Source: Desmodus rotundus (Eukaryota > Chordata > Mammalia > Chiroptera > Phyllostomidae). From it: a stretch of 64,000 nucleotides of DNA. The translations under genes were made by a program, and so were the position numbers. The notes under the pieces were generated by a model, which saw only the letters and a list, made by a program, of their open reading frames with translations, had not been told where the DNA came from and ran no database searches. The stretch is from assembly GCF_022682495.2 (NCBI RefSeq), contig NC_071397.1, positions 14,909,082 to 14,973,081 on the forward strand, read 5' to 3'. This document shows, one piece after another, positions 23,632-60,100 of the stretch. Position 1 is the first letter of the stretch; each line of letters starts with the position of its first letter.

Positions 23632-24069
23632 CTTTATTTTATAATAACATTTAATCCACTGGAATTTTATACAAAATAGACTTCATTGCATTTGAGACGG
23701 CATTTGAGCTATTTATGCAAATAGTATACATACAAAAGAAATTAAGCATAAGAATATTCAAGCAAAGACATAACATTACTAACTCCACCATTTTTAAAAT
23801 CAAGAAAGCACTACCACAAACAATTGTATTATTGCTTTACATACTACCTTTCTTCTATATCTTTTTTCCGAACGTGTACTATGTACAGGCACAGTGATCA
23901 GTACGCTGTATGTGTTGATGTATGTGAATGTTTGTGCATGCTTCTCTGGGGATTTGAAGGGGAAAGAGGTCAGAGAGAACTAGTTAGGTTGACATGTGAA
24001 CCCCAACTCAGAAAGCAAAGTAGGTGGGGCTTCCTTGCCGTCTTTTTTTTTAAGTACAAGTGTTGATAC

Positions 24070-24693
24070 TTTATTGTTTTTATTTCATTTTATTATCATG
24101 AAGGTTACATTTTATTCAATTTAAATGATTGGTTTTTATTCTGAATCTATGTCCTTCCCATTTTTGTGGTGCTAGACTCATCTTTTTCTTTTAAGATGAA
24201 ATGATAACAGTTGGTAGTTTTTCTTTTTTTGATATCCTTGCTTGATGAGATAAAACACATTGGCAACTAAGGCTAGTCTTTCTATATGTAATTTTTATAT
24301 ACATCGTTGTTTCATTGGCTTCAGTTTTATAATACTTGGAACTGAAGACACAGTAACTACATTTAAGAAACTGATGTGATTAGAAAGTGTTGATTCTATG
24401 TAAATCTGCCTCCATGGGGAAAAATTACATGAATATACATCAAACGTTCACCCTGTAGCTACCCACTGGCCAAGATCAGTCTCGACCATCTGTTTTTTGA
24501 GTCATAGTTCCTCAACTAAACAATCAATGAATATCAAGAGACAATACCAGATTATGTTAAGACATTTTCACACTAAACATTTGGGGCTCAGGATCTTCCA
24601 TGCCTGTCCATACTCTCGTTGGATACTTTTTGTTTGTCTAAACTTGAGTCTATTGTAGATAAAAAGGAAGGAAGTTGAGGCAGAGGAATGGTG
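24070..24693 (-). other. RHAG: Probable RHAG 3'UTR with candidate poly(A) signals
   Basis: Downstream of the stop the minus strand is AT-rich. AATAAA hexamers occur on the minus strand at about 24075-24070 and just beyond. The extent of the UTR is inferred; no cleavage site can be proved from sequence. Confidence 0.4.
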
Positions 24694-49037
<24,344 letters not shown>

Positions 49038-49336
49038 GTTTGTGGCAAAGGCCAGAGGCACACTGAGTGCTTCGCAGGCTGTGGGAGGTTGATAAACACG
49101 GAGGGACTGCTCTGTGTGTGGAATTAGTCTGCATGTTAAAGACACTCCAATGATACTGCAAGAAAGAAAATGGGCAAGTCTGGTTACAATGTCCCACCCA
49201 CTGGGGAGAATTATGCTCTGTAATCAAATTGCCCTAAATGCTGGTTGGAAGTGCATTCAGGCTAGATGGGAAGAAGCCAGGGGATGGAAATGATCTAGTG
49301 TAGAAAAGTGTCTTGGATCCTATTGAACTTAATTTA
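49038..49336 (-). promoter_or_regulatory. RHAG proximal 5' region with a GATA-type motif
   Basis: This is the roughly 300 bp between the start codon and a truncated L1. A WGATAR match (TGATAA, plus strand) lies at 49090-49095, 53 bp before the ATG. RHAG is erythroid and GATA-1 driven in human (known), but this site could fall in the 5'UTR, so its role is only inferred. No clear TATA box is seen. Confidence 0.35.
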
Positions 49337-49349
49337 ACAGACATTTCTT

Positions 49350-50245
49350 TTTTTAATTTTAATTTTTAATTTTCAATTATACTTTACTTTCAATACTATT
49401 TTGTATTGGTTTCAGTTTTATAGCATAGAGGTTAGACAATCATATACTTTATAAAGTGTTCCCACAAATATTGGCATCATACATAGTTATTACAATATTA
49501 TTGACTGTATTCCCTAGGCTATACTTTATGTCTCTATGGCTATTTTGTAACTACCAATTTGTACTTCTTAATCCCTTCACTTCTTTCATTCAGACCCCCA
49601 ATGGCTCTCTCCTCTAGCAACCACTGGTCCACTCTCTGTATCTATGAGTGTGTTTAAAGTTTGTTCATTTATTCTGTTCTTTAGATTCCACATATAAGTG
49701 AAATCAATCAGGATTTGTCTTTCTCTGACTTATTTCACTGAGCATAATGCCCTCCAGGTCCACCTATACTGTAACAAATGGTAAGATTCCACTCATTTTT
49801 ATGGCTAAGTAATATTCTGTTGTACCACTTCTCCTTTATTCAATAATCTATTGATGGCCACTTAGTTTGCTTCCATATCTTGGTGTTTTAAATAACACTG
49901 CAATGAACATAGGGGTGCATATATTCTTCCAAATTAGTGTTCTGGAGTTCTTTGGATATATTCCCAGCAGCGGAATCACTGGGTGATACGGCAGTTCCAT
50001 TGTTAAGTTTTGGAGGAACCTCCATACTCTTTTCCACAGTTGCTGCACAAGTCACATTCCTACATTCCCCCCAACAGTGCAGGAGGGTTCCCTTTCTCCA
50101 CATCCTTGTCAACACTTGCCATTTGTGAATTTATTGATGATGGCCATTCTGAGAGGGGTGAGGTTACATTTCGTGTTAGCTTTAATTTTTATTTCTCTGA
50201 CAATCAGTAATGTTGAGCATCTTTTTACATGTCTGTTGGTCATCT
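49350..50245 (-). mobile_element. 5'-truncated L1 with 13-bp target duplication, upstream of RHAG
   Basis: ACAGACATTTCTT occurs at 49337-49349 and 50246-50258. The poly(T)/AT-rich left end marks the 3' end of a minus-strand L1. The body reverse-translates to the C-terminal part of the L1 ORF2 region (GTLLHCWGECRNVT, then VIPLLGIYPK in another stretch), with stops and shifts. It lies 313 bp upstream of the RHAG start codon. Confidence 0.92.
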
Positions 50246-50459
50246 ACAGACATTTCTTGACTGCTTCTTATATGACAGGCACAGCTAGGCTCTACAGACA
50301 ACACAAAAGAAAATATAGAATCTGTCTATAATTAACTTTCTTGAAAAAGTTAATCTAGTTAGGAAGACAAAAATATAAGCAAATTATTGTATCAAACAGG
50401 GTAATAGAATAATGGTTCTAGAAGTGTTAGGGAACAAAAATAAAGCAGTAATTTACTTT

Positions 50460-50735
50460 GTCTTGGGCCAAAGACACTAGCATATGAAATGATATGGATG
50501 GGACATTGATATGTGGTACAGACTGACAGATCTCAGATGGGTGGATGAGATAAACCAAGGTAAATGGATTAGCCAAAGAACACCTGTGCATAGCCCATGG
50601 ACACAGACAATTGTGTGGTAAAGATCAGGGGAGGTGTGGGTGGGGGCTGGGGGGAGTTAGGCAAATGAGAGGAACATGGGGAATGTATGTAATAATGTCA
50701 ACAGTAAAAACTAAATACACAAAAATAAAATGGGC
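50460..50735 (+). mobile_element. Bat L1 3' end fragment
   Basis: The G-rich 'gaggtgtgggtgggggctgg' then 'aatgtcaacagtaaaaacta' and an A-rich tail resemble a bat L1 3'UTR. Confidence 0.55.
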
Positions 50736-50738
50736 TTG

Positions 50739-50873
50739 CCTTGGCCAGGGAGCTCAGCTGGTTAGAGTGTTGTCCCCATATGCCAAGGCTGTGGGTTTGA
50801 TTTCCAGTCAGGGCACATAAAGGAGCATAAATAAGTGGAACACCAACTTTCTCTCTCTCTCTGCCTCTCTCTT

Positions 50874-50905
<32 letters not shown>

Positions 50906-50935
50906 CCTCAAATCAAGAAATACAACTTTAAAAAA
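50739..50935 (+). mobile_element. VES-like SINE with long CT tail
   Basis: The head 'ccttggccagggagctcagc' is followed by a pure CT repeat of about 60 bp at 50850-50910. Confidence 0.88.
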
Positions 50936-52064
50936 AATTGGCCTTACCACTAAAACACAGAGAGGACAGCATAAGGCTTAGTAGGACACGGCATGTTTGA
51001 GGAATAGCAATTGGTTACACAGAGTTGGATCACAGGAGGGATGAGGAGGATGCTTTGATCGTAGCTGGGCTGGCCTGTAAAAGGCCTGGGAATATGGGGG
51101 ACATCGTAATGCCAACAATAAAAAATAAACATTGCATTCAATATTACGGATGCTGGGTTATTAGCCTATGGGCAGTGGTGGAATTTAAAGCACTATAAGA
51201 AGTGGTTTTGCTTATTTAGGATAATTTTTTTTCTGGAATCCTTACTGTGCTTTGCACAAATGTACATATAGGTTTACACAAATGTATTTTTTAGTTTTAA
51301 AAAACAAGAGAGGGAATTTACCTGTGGACGTGGCTAATTTTCTCTCTTCACAAATAGTCACGTGTAAATAAGATACGAAATGATGCAAAACCATGACGAC
51401 GATTTGCCTGCAGCCTGGAGCTGTCCTCATACACAGCAGGATGGACCTGAGTTTGAGAAATCATGGCTAGCAGTGAAATAACATTCTTATCACTCAACTC
51501 CATTTTTCAAAAGATTTTATGCAGAATATGAAGGAGGGAGAAAGCACAGATGGCGGCTGGGCCTAATTCTACACCCAAACCAGTGTTTATAAAAGAAAGA
51601 AGCAAGTTTGTCTTGTTTTGTCTTCCTGGTATATGATTCCACAGGAGAACATAAGACATCAGGGCTAAATATCTCTGATTTTTATACATCTACAACTCAA
51701 ATATTTTGAGAATGGCTGTTTCCAGTGTTCCTTAGGGGAGGCCCCACAGAAGGGGGTTTCCATGCTAATTGTGGGGATACGTGTGCATTGGCCACATGTG
51801 GGTGTCTGGGCTCAGTGCTCCTGAGACCGCCGACAAATCAGAAACACAAAGCATGTTATTAAGTGTACACTAAGCTTATAAAACAAGTAACAAATTATAC
51901 ATTGAGAGAAGTTGTAAACACTATCATACATAAATGTGGCTTATACTATTGAATATAAAGTATATTCTATATATTGGAGTATTAGACTTGTTGAGTAATT
52001 CAGATTGGTTGCCCTTCTTTTAAGCTGAGTCATGTACAACCTGGGAAATAATTATTTCTCTCTT

Positions 52065-52390
52065 TTAGCTCTTCACTCAAGCTGTCCTCTCTAAATGGAG
52101 CATGCTTTCCACACATTCCCTCCCCCGGCCCCCCACCCCACATCATCCTTCAGTTCTTGGATAAAAGGTTACTTCCTCAGCAAAGCCTTCCTCGACCTCC
52201 CATTTTATCCCCTTCTCCCCATTATCTCTTATTGAATAATGACCTTTTCTTTCATACCACTTCCCATGGTTGGTTGTGTATCTTTATGTGGTGTTTACAA
52301 TTTATATGACATTTTAAAAAATGGCTGTTTTCCTCACTGGCCTGTTGTTCCCTGAGGATGGAGGCTGTCTCTCTTTTGTACATTATTTTT
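52065..52390 (+). mobile_element. L2 3' end
   Basis: The order 'ttacttcctcagcaaagcct' 'tcctcgacc' ... 'gttccctgaggatggaggct' is L2. Confidence 0.7.
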
Positions 52391-52670
52391 TTAAATGTTT
52401 TAATTACAGTTGACATATTCAGCATTATACTAATTTCAGGTGTACAGTACAATGGTTAGACTTTTATACAGCTTACAAAGTGAGCCCCCCGTAAGCCTGG
52501 CACCGACCTGACACCATACATAGTTGTTACAATATTAATGACTATATTCCCTAGGCTGCGCTTTCCATGCCCCTGACTATTCTGTAACTACCAATTCATG
52601 CTTCTCAATCCCTTCACCGTTTTCTCTCGTACATCCTTTGTTTGTCAATACTGTGCCTTAGCGCACAGTG
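52391..52670 (-). mobile_element. L1 3'UTR fragment (reverse)
   Basis: The stretch 'ttacagttgacatattcagc' ... 'taactaccaattcatgcttc' is the same L1 3' region as at 49.36-49.6 kb. Confidence 0.75.
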
Positions 52671-53319
52671 GACAACTGGAAAATATCATTTAAGTGGTTT
52701 AAATTAATGGCAGTGTTGAAGAGAGGAAAAAGCTCAGAAAGTAGTCCAAATCCTGTCGTGAAGTGAAATAGGACAGCCTCCCTGGGGCCAGTTGCATTTA
52801 CACTATGAATATGGAGAATTCCAGTAGTAACTTTAATATGGCTGTTCACTCTCTCATTACTTCAGTCAGTGAGGCTAACCATCAGGCTCTCTTTGGCTTG
52901 AGCAAGCTGAAAGTCAAGCTCAAATTATGGAGATTGGAACCAAAGATCTGGCGCACAGCAAACAGTAGTGTGACCTTGACAGTTCTAAGAGCCTTTAAAG
53001 AAGCCTCTGTCCTGACAGTTCTCAGCCACAAGAGGAACGGGCTGGAGAGCAGGGCAGTTGTGAAATGCCTCATAGACCTTCAGCAGGTGAGGTGACTCTG
53101 AAATTGGCATGAATGACAAGCCATTTTCTCAGCCTACACTGATCCTCACCTTGCTGTGTGGCTTTGGGAAAGCGATATTAATTTCTTTATCTCAATTTCT
53201 GAATACATGTCCAGTTGGCTAATGGTCACTATCAGAAACTTTTATTGGAGTTGCTTATTTTTGTTAGCCATGGCTGATTGAAATATGACCACCTCTCACT
53301 TTAAAGTCTCTCATGCACT

Positions 53320-54170
53320 GATGTTGAGAATGCAGATTAGAGCAGCCACTATGGACAACATGATGGAGTCTCCTCAAAAAACTACAAGTGAAACTGCCTT
53401 ATGACCTGGTGATTCCACTCCTGGGAAAATATCCAAAGAAATCCAGAACACTAATTTGAAGAAATGGATGCACCCCTATGTTCACTGAAGTGTTACTTAC
53501 AATAGTCCAGATGCGGAAGCTACCCAGGTGCCCATCAGTAGGTGACAGAATGAAGAAGAAGTGGTACAATGGAACATCACTGGGTGTAAAAATGAATGAA
53601 ATCTTACCATTTGTAACAACGTGGATGAGCCTAGAGGACATTCTGCTAAGTGAAATATGTCAGACAGAGAAAGAAATTCACCATATGATTGCAGTTATAT
53701 GTGGAATCTAAAGAATAAAATAAAGGAACAAACAAAATGGAAACAGACTCATAGGTACAGAGAACAAACCGCGGGTTGCCAGGAGAGGGGTGAGGGGACT
53801 AAGGGAGAAAGGCAAAGGGACTAAGGAGTGCAGATTGGCAGTTACAAAATAATCATGGGGAGGTAAAGTACAGCATAGGGCATATAGTTAATGATATTGT
53901 AATAAATACGTATGGTGCCAAGTGGGTATTAGAATTAGTGGATGTATCACTTTGTAAATTATATATGTATAATTTACATATATAGACAATTATATATAAT
54001 TTGCATATATGTAAATATGCACACACATATAATTACATATATAATTCACACACATATAATTCATTTATAATTTATAATTATATATAATTATTAAAACTAT
54101 ATAATTGTCTAACCACTATGCTCTACACCTGAAACGAATGCAATATTGAATGTCAACTGTAACTGAAAAA
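53320..54170 (+). mobile_element. L1 3' end (ORF2 tail and 3'UTR), expanded AT repeat inside
   Basis: It holds 'gcagccactatggacaacat' ... 'aaatatccaaagaaatccag' ... 'tgaaatatgtcagacagag' and the 3'UTR ending 'tattgaatgtcaactgtaac' with A-run. ORF2-like residues (MSLEDILLSEICQTEKEIHH) are readable at 53616-53690 amid breaks. Confidence 0.88.
53955..54115. repeat. AT-rich microsatellite expansion within the L1 3'UTR
   Basis: Runs of ATATA/TATAATT repeats interrupt the usual L1 3'UTR spacing. Confidence 0.8.
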
Positions 54171-55319
54171 AAAATCACTCTCCCCAGGTTTTCAAAGAAA
54201 GGATGTTCCAAACATGTTTCCCTTGCTTCACTAGTAATAAAAATATCTGCAGTAGCTGCTACCCCACTGTATATAATTAAGTGAAGTGCAAAAGAGAAAG
54301 AGGAGATGGTAGAGCAGGAGGGCAGGGGACAGAAACCTACATGTCAGTTCCAGAGAGATCCCGCCCGATCAGTGGAGCGGCAGTTGCACCCAAGGGAGTG
54401 TGTGGCTGAAATGAAAGGGAAGTCACAGAAGCCAGGCAAGCTGCTTTGCAAAGATAAGGTTGGAACTGAGGGCCTCTCAGAAAGTATGACAGATCTTTAT
54501 TATTATTTTTTTCTTTCCAGAACTTGGTCTCTTTCCCCACTGCATTTTATCATTGTGCCTCAGCTTGCTGAGCCTTAGGCACCGCTGTGTCTTTAGAGTA
54601 AGTTTGGTGGCCTTTTTACCATCCCCCCATCACCTGATACCTGCCAGGCTCTTCACAAGCTCATTAGATCCCGAAAAAGCCCTGCAAGGGAGGGTCTTTT
54701 CTTACTGTCATGTTACAAATGGGAAAAGAAAGAAGCTGAATGACTTCCAAAGTCTAATACCATTTAGGAAAGTTCAGGACCCAAAGTAACATGCAAGTCT
54801 GTCTGACTCTAAACTGTTGCTCTTTTTATGTGACTAATTGGCTTTTGGAGCTCTTCTACTAAGTTGTTCAAGTATTACATCCTAGGAAAAATGCTCCCAT
54901 TCATAGGAATGGCAACAATTGCGTATGTATACATATATATATATATGTATGTGTATTTATATTTAGATTCTGTTTTGAAATGATGAAAACTATAAACAAA
55001 TTTGTCCTTTTAAAATGACTCACACCATAGGGGACTCCCTATCCATTCACTCCCATTCCCATATCAGTAGTATGGTATTCATCTTTCCAGTCTCTCTCTG
55101 AACATTTATATATAAATATGTTCTTATAAATACATGTATCTAATTTTTAATATCAATATCATCATAGTATGATACCCTTTTATTTAAATTGTAACCATAT
55201 ATCTTATTTATTTATTTACTTGTCTTTAAATATTTATTTTATTTTTCAATTGGAGTTTGACCATATGTCTTCAAATATCAGTTTTCCTCTTGATTATTAA
55301 AGATGGTAAAATGTTATGT

Positions 55320-55465
55320 CCTGGCCAGGTTGCTCAGTTAGTTGGAGCATTGTACACCAAAATGTTTCAGGTTCGATTCACATACCTAGATTGTGGGTTC
55401 AATTCCCAGTCAGGGAGGGTAGGCGAGGCAACTGATTGGTGTTTTTCACAGGTGATGATTTAAAA
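55320..55465 (+). mobile_element. VES-like SINE, short
   Basis: The head 'cctggccaggttgctcag' has two B-box-like stretches and little CT tail. Confidence 0.8.
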
Positions 55466-55514
55466 AAAATCAAAATCTATGGTTCATCTATAGTATGAAA
55501 CGTTTTACCATCTT

Positions 55515-55738
55515 TTTTAGTCCTCACTTGAGGATATGTTTGTTGCTTTTAGAGAGGACGGGGGAAAGAGAGAGAGAAAAACATTGATGTGAGACCAAAA
55601 CATTGATCAGTTGTCTTCCCTGAGCACTTTAACTGGGGATTGAACCTGCGACCGAGGTATGTGCCCTGACTGGGAATTGAACCCCTAACCTTTTGGTGCA
55701 TAGGATGATTCTCCATCTACCTGACTCACCCAGCCAGG
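55515..55738 (-). mobile_element. VES-like SINE (reverse)
   Basis: The tail 'agtcctcacttgaggatatg' is at left. The reversed head 'cacccagccagg' ends at 55738. It is tail-to-tail with the SINE at 55.32 kb. Confidence 0.85.
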
Positions 55739-56929
55739 AAAGATTTTGAGGATTTAATAGAGGATCACTAGAGATTCTTACTACAACCTAAGGGACAATA
55801 ACTATACTCTGAAGCTTTGGGCATTATGACAAGCAGAGAAAGGAGGTGTTTAGAAGCATTTTGGGGCATGTAGCGTAGGTCAGAGCTTAGTACCTCGGAC
55901 TTTGAGTCTAGACTGTTGTAACAGTGAATATCATCTCCCAGTTCATAAATATGTAGACAGTTGCATGCTGGGCAATAAAAGGATAGTGACCTAGGGGCAA
56001 TTTGATGTTTGCAGGAAAAGAGAAGAAACATTGTTGATCTTATTGTGTTGTGTTTTTGTTCATGTATATGTGTGTACAGATAATCTGAGGAGCTCTAATG
56101 TAACTTTTCTTTGTCTTCTATGAAATACAGAAATACTTATTCAACAATTTAAAATAATTTGGATATATGAGTTAATATTTTTGATCATTTTTCTTGTAAA
56201 CATTTCATCCTGGGACTAGCCTAGTGAAAATAGCTCAAGACTTGTTCAAAGGTCATTTAGTGTTGCTTAAATATAATTAAGGTCATTCCATCACTTTATT
56301 CCCAGAGCTGTCATTTAAAAAGTCTATTGTAGTAAATCAAGATCACACAACCAGCTGAATGTTTGTGGGTATCCAAGAGATAATGGGTTGATGCTTATAT
56401 ATATTCACAGGTAACACCTACTTTATGAAGCTGGGTAGCTTTCATACACACATATAGATTACATAGCTAAAATGTATGGTTAGCATCTCCAGAATAAACT
56501 GAGGAGAAAAAGTAACTCTGGGATGGTAGTGAACAAAAAAAACATTAAATTTTTGTAATTTCATTTTTACCTGGGTGTAATAGAAAATTTGAGCATTTGC
56601 CTGAGTACGTTCAAATCAGTATTTGAAATCTTTAACTCCATCATAGAGAGAGTGGATTGCATTTGACCATGTTTTGGGACTACAGGACATGAACAAATTG
56701 TCTCCACAGCCAGTGACTGAAATTTAGAAAAGAAAATGAATGAATAGTCAAGCCAGTAGTTGCAAAGAATTCTCATCAAAAACTATTAGAATATTATGTT
56801 TTAGTTTTTGAGATCAATATCACCTCCCAAATGTTTCACTGAGTGATCTATTAGAGAAATCTACTTTCAATTTTCAAAGCTCTGCTCTGTGAATTGGAAT
56901 TACTCCCCCCACCCCTATATGAATAGCTT

Positions 56930-57136
56930 TTTATTTTTTAAATATTTTATTTATTTATTTTTAGAGATAGCGGAAGGGAGGGAGAAAGAGAGGGAGAGAA
57001 ACACTGATGTGTGAGACAAACATGATTGGTTGCCTCTCACACCTGCCCCAACCAGGGACCTGGCCCACAACTCAGGCATGGTGACCTTTAGGTTTGCAAG
57101 ATGACGCCCAACCCACTGAGCTACACCAGTCAGGAC
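56930..57136 (-). mobile_element. VES-like SINE (reverse)
   Basis: The reversed tail 'agagagggagagaaacactg' leads to the reversed head 'ctacaccagtcagg'. Confidence 0.86.
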
Positions 57137-60100
57137 TAGATAGCTCTTTTTAAAATGCAAATAATGATTAATTTTCAAACTGATTATGTAGTAACACAGT
57201 CACAGTCATCATTTTGGCAATATTAGTAAACTGATTAACAAGCAGCAAGTATTTATTACTTGTTATGCCTTCAGAGTATACATATGGGGCATATTAAAGT
57301 TACAGATGTGATTTTCACTTTTGGCTCCTCAGCTAGCAAAATAAGAAGAGCCACATGTAGAGCAGACAGCAGAGGATGAGACCTAAGTTGGGATACCCAG
57401 TGGGAACATGAAATCCAAGCCATGGCTGCCAGAGTGGTGACGGAGGAGGGCGACCACATTTTAGCAAAAAACCCGTAAGACAGGTTAGAGTACAGTGGAC
57501 TTGCGGAGGGAAGCAAACGGAAAACCTTGAAAGTGAGAGAGAGACTAAAGTCTCCATTTACATAATTTATATTTACGTCCTGGAAAGTTATATTAAAAGA
57601 ATAATTATTTTCACCAGGAATTCATGGTCTGATAACTCTGACTACAATGTATTAAGTGGGAGTTTTTTCAGAGTTCAAGAAAAACTTGGCTTGTGGCTAA
57701 ATAAGGATTATGAGTATCCAAATGTACTGAAGTTCAAGAAAATATTGAAAACAATTTTCTGTTGTTGTTTTCCTCCCTCATAGTTTTTGCCTTGGAGCGC
57801 TAACTCAGACTCATTTTATATTTTTTGCGTGAAGTAGCAGGAGTAATGAAATTGTAGGGTGAGAATTTAAAAGAAAATGAAAGGAAGCAAAGTATAAGAT
57901 GAGAAGAGATACTCAGTATAAAACAGACACATTGAGTCTTCGAGAAAGCAATGTCAATTACTTGTTATGGTAATGAGGTATTTGCCTGTATATCTGGCCT
58001 AACAGACTTCCTCAGAAATGAAGCTAAACATACAGGTCAGTAGAAAAATTCCTTCCTATAGCCTAGATTAAGCAACAACTTTCATAGAGCTTCAGAAATG
58101 GAATGAACCAGAAAGAGAAGATTCTACTTCTCTTTTATTATAGGAAATTCATCCAAAAAATGAACTTTTTGCTTGCAATTGAAGTATATTTTCAGTACCT
58201 CCTAAGACAGCTAATGGTAGTACTAATTGCTAAATAGTTTTTTTTTCTTTTAATCTTTTAAGGTATGGATAACTTCCAAATATCTATGATTTGTTGATTT
58301 TAACTCAGCTTTTTCAGAAAATTCAGAGCAAATTTAATCCACTTGTTATATGATAACACTTTAAATACTTGAATTGGGAAAAGAAACAGTAACTAGTTTT
58401 TATTGAACATCCCATATGTTTCTAGCATTTTATTTACGTTAGTATTTCTCTATTAATCCTCACAAAGATATAGCCAAGTTTGGTCATCCTTTCTCCCCAA
58501 TAGCCAGTAAAGCTGAGGTTCTTCCAGATTAAGTAATTAGGCTGGACTAAACGATCATGTTTGCATGGGATACTATTTAGTCTAAATATCTCCTACTGCA
58601 TCATCGTATGGTTTCCAGGCTCCCCACCATGTGAAACCCCATCTTCTGTATATGCTCCGTTTCCTAACGCATTGTCCACACCCGTACACTTTCTACAACG
58701 TATGATCTGACCACAGCTGAACAGTGGGACTCTAAGTTTTTGGACCTAGACACCATATTTTATTATATAGTTTAAGTCTGTTTAGCATTTAATTATTCCA
58801 GTGTCTAATTTACAAGGTTTCTTCCACTGTCTATTATGTTTTCCAGTTCAAATGCAGTTCTTGTTGCATTTAACTACTAGCCAATATGAGAACTTTTCCA
58901 ATGAAATAAATAGAGTATTTTACACATACAGGTCTTACTTTAATGTCCATTGGTAAATGGTTAGATGCTAACTGGCAATGATCTATCAGTAAGACACGAC
59001 TTACCATTTTAAGTACCTGCTGCTGGTACTGAGATTTGCCATCCTTCTGAGGTCATCGTGCTTATTAATAATCTCCATTTGGATGGATGGATGTTGGGTC
59101 AATAAACAGAAAACTGAGATATTTGATTTTAGAATGAGGCAAAAAGTTAGGAAGGACAATGTTACAATATTAAAAATCAAAGTAGCAAAACAACTGATTT
59201 ATTTCAATATGGTAGTTAATAAAAATGCTTAGTTCTGTCCTTCAGCTTTAGCATCAAACTCACCCACAGGCCTTGTTAACATACAGATTGCCAGGCTGCA
59301 TCCCTCCGAGTTTCTGGTTCAGGAAGATTGGGTGGGGCTGGAGAATTTGCATTTCCAACAAGTCCTCAGAGACTGTGCTCTGAGAATCCAAGTCTAAGTC
59401 ACAGAATTGTTGTGGGGAACTTGGGCGTGTCCTTCTGCATAAGACCATTTGTCGCCTTTAACAATAGATTAATTTGATCCATAAGACCTGCTGACACATG
59501 ATTATATGATTGTATGAAAAAAATTTAAACTTTCATCAGCAGCCTAATTAGTACCAGAAAGTTCCTTCTGATAGAACAAAAAATAATACCTGGAATTCTG
59601 CAAAAATAGATTTTGAAGTATATGATATCCAGCAAAAATAGTTACTCAAAGTATAGAAAATTTTATGTGAATATATATATATATATATATGTATATACAT
59701 ATACACTACTGTATATCTAGATATTATTTAGATGAAAGAAATATGCAGTGTCTGCCAACTATATTCAGTATCACATAAAATTATAAATTGTGTGCATACT
59801 TATGTTTAAGCCAACCTCAAAAATTATCCTTTTCTGTCTTAATAAGGACATAATTAGAAATAGTATATTTCGGGGTGGAAAAATTATGCATGAAAAGATA
59901 ATGCTGAAAGGAACCCCAGAAATCATTTAGTAAATGCTTTGCTGGTTCTTCTCTCTTGGCTATACCACTGACCCTTCTCTGTCCACCCTTTTCCACCCAG
60001 CCTCCAGCCTGAAGCTGACCCTTCTGCCTGCACCACCTGGGCTCCCTTTCTGGTGCTTTCCAAGTGTAATGAGCCAAAGAGAGGCACTGGTAGAAGGGAA

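Noticed and set aside
49038..49145. In-frame N-terminal extension of RHAG upstream of residue 1
   Set aside because: The extension has no family similarity; the Met at 49037 aligns with the human start and places N37 and H175 at human numbering.
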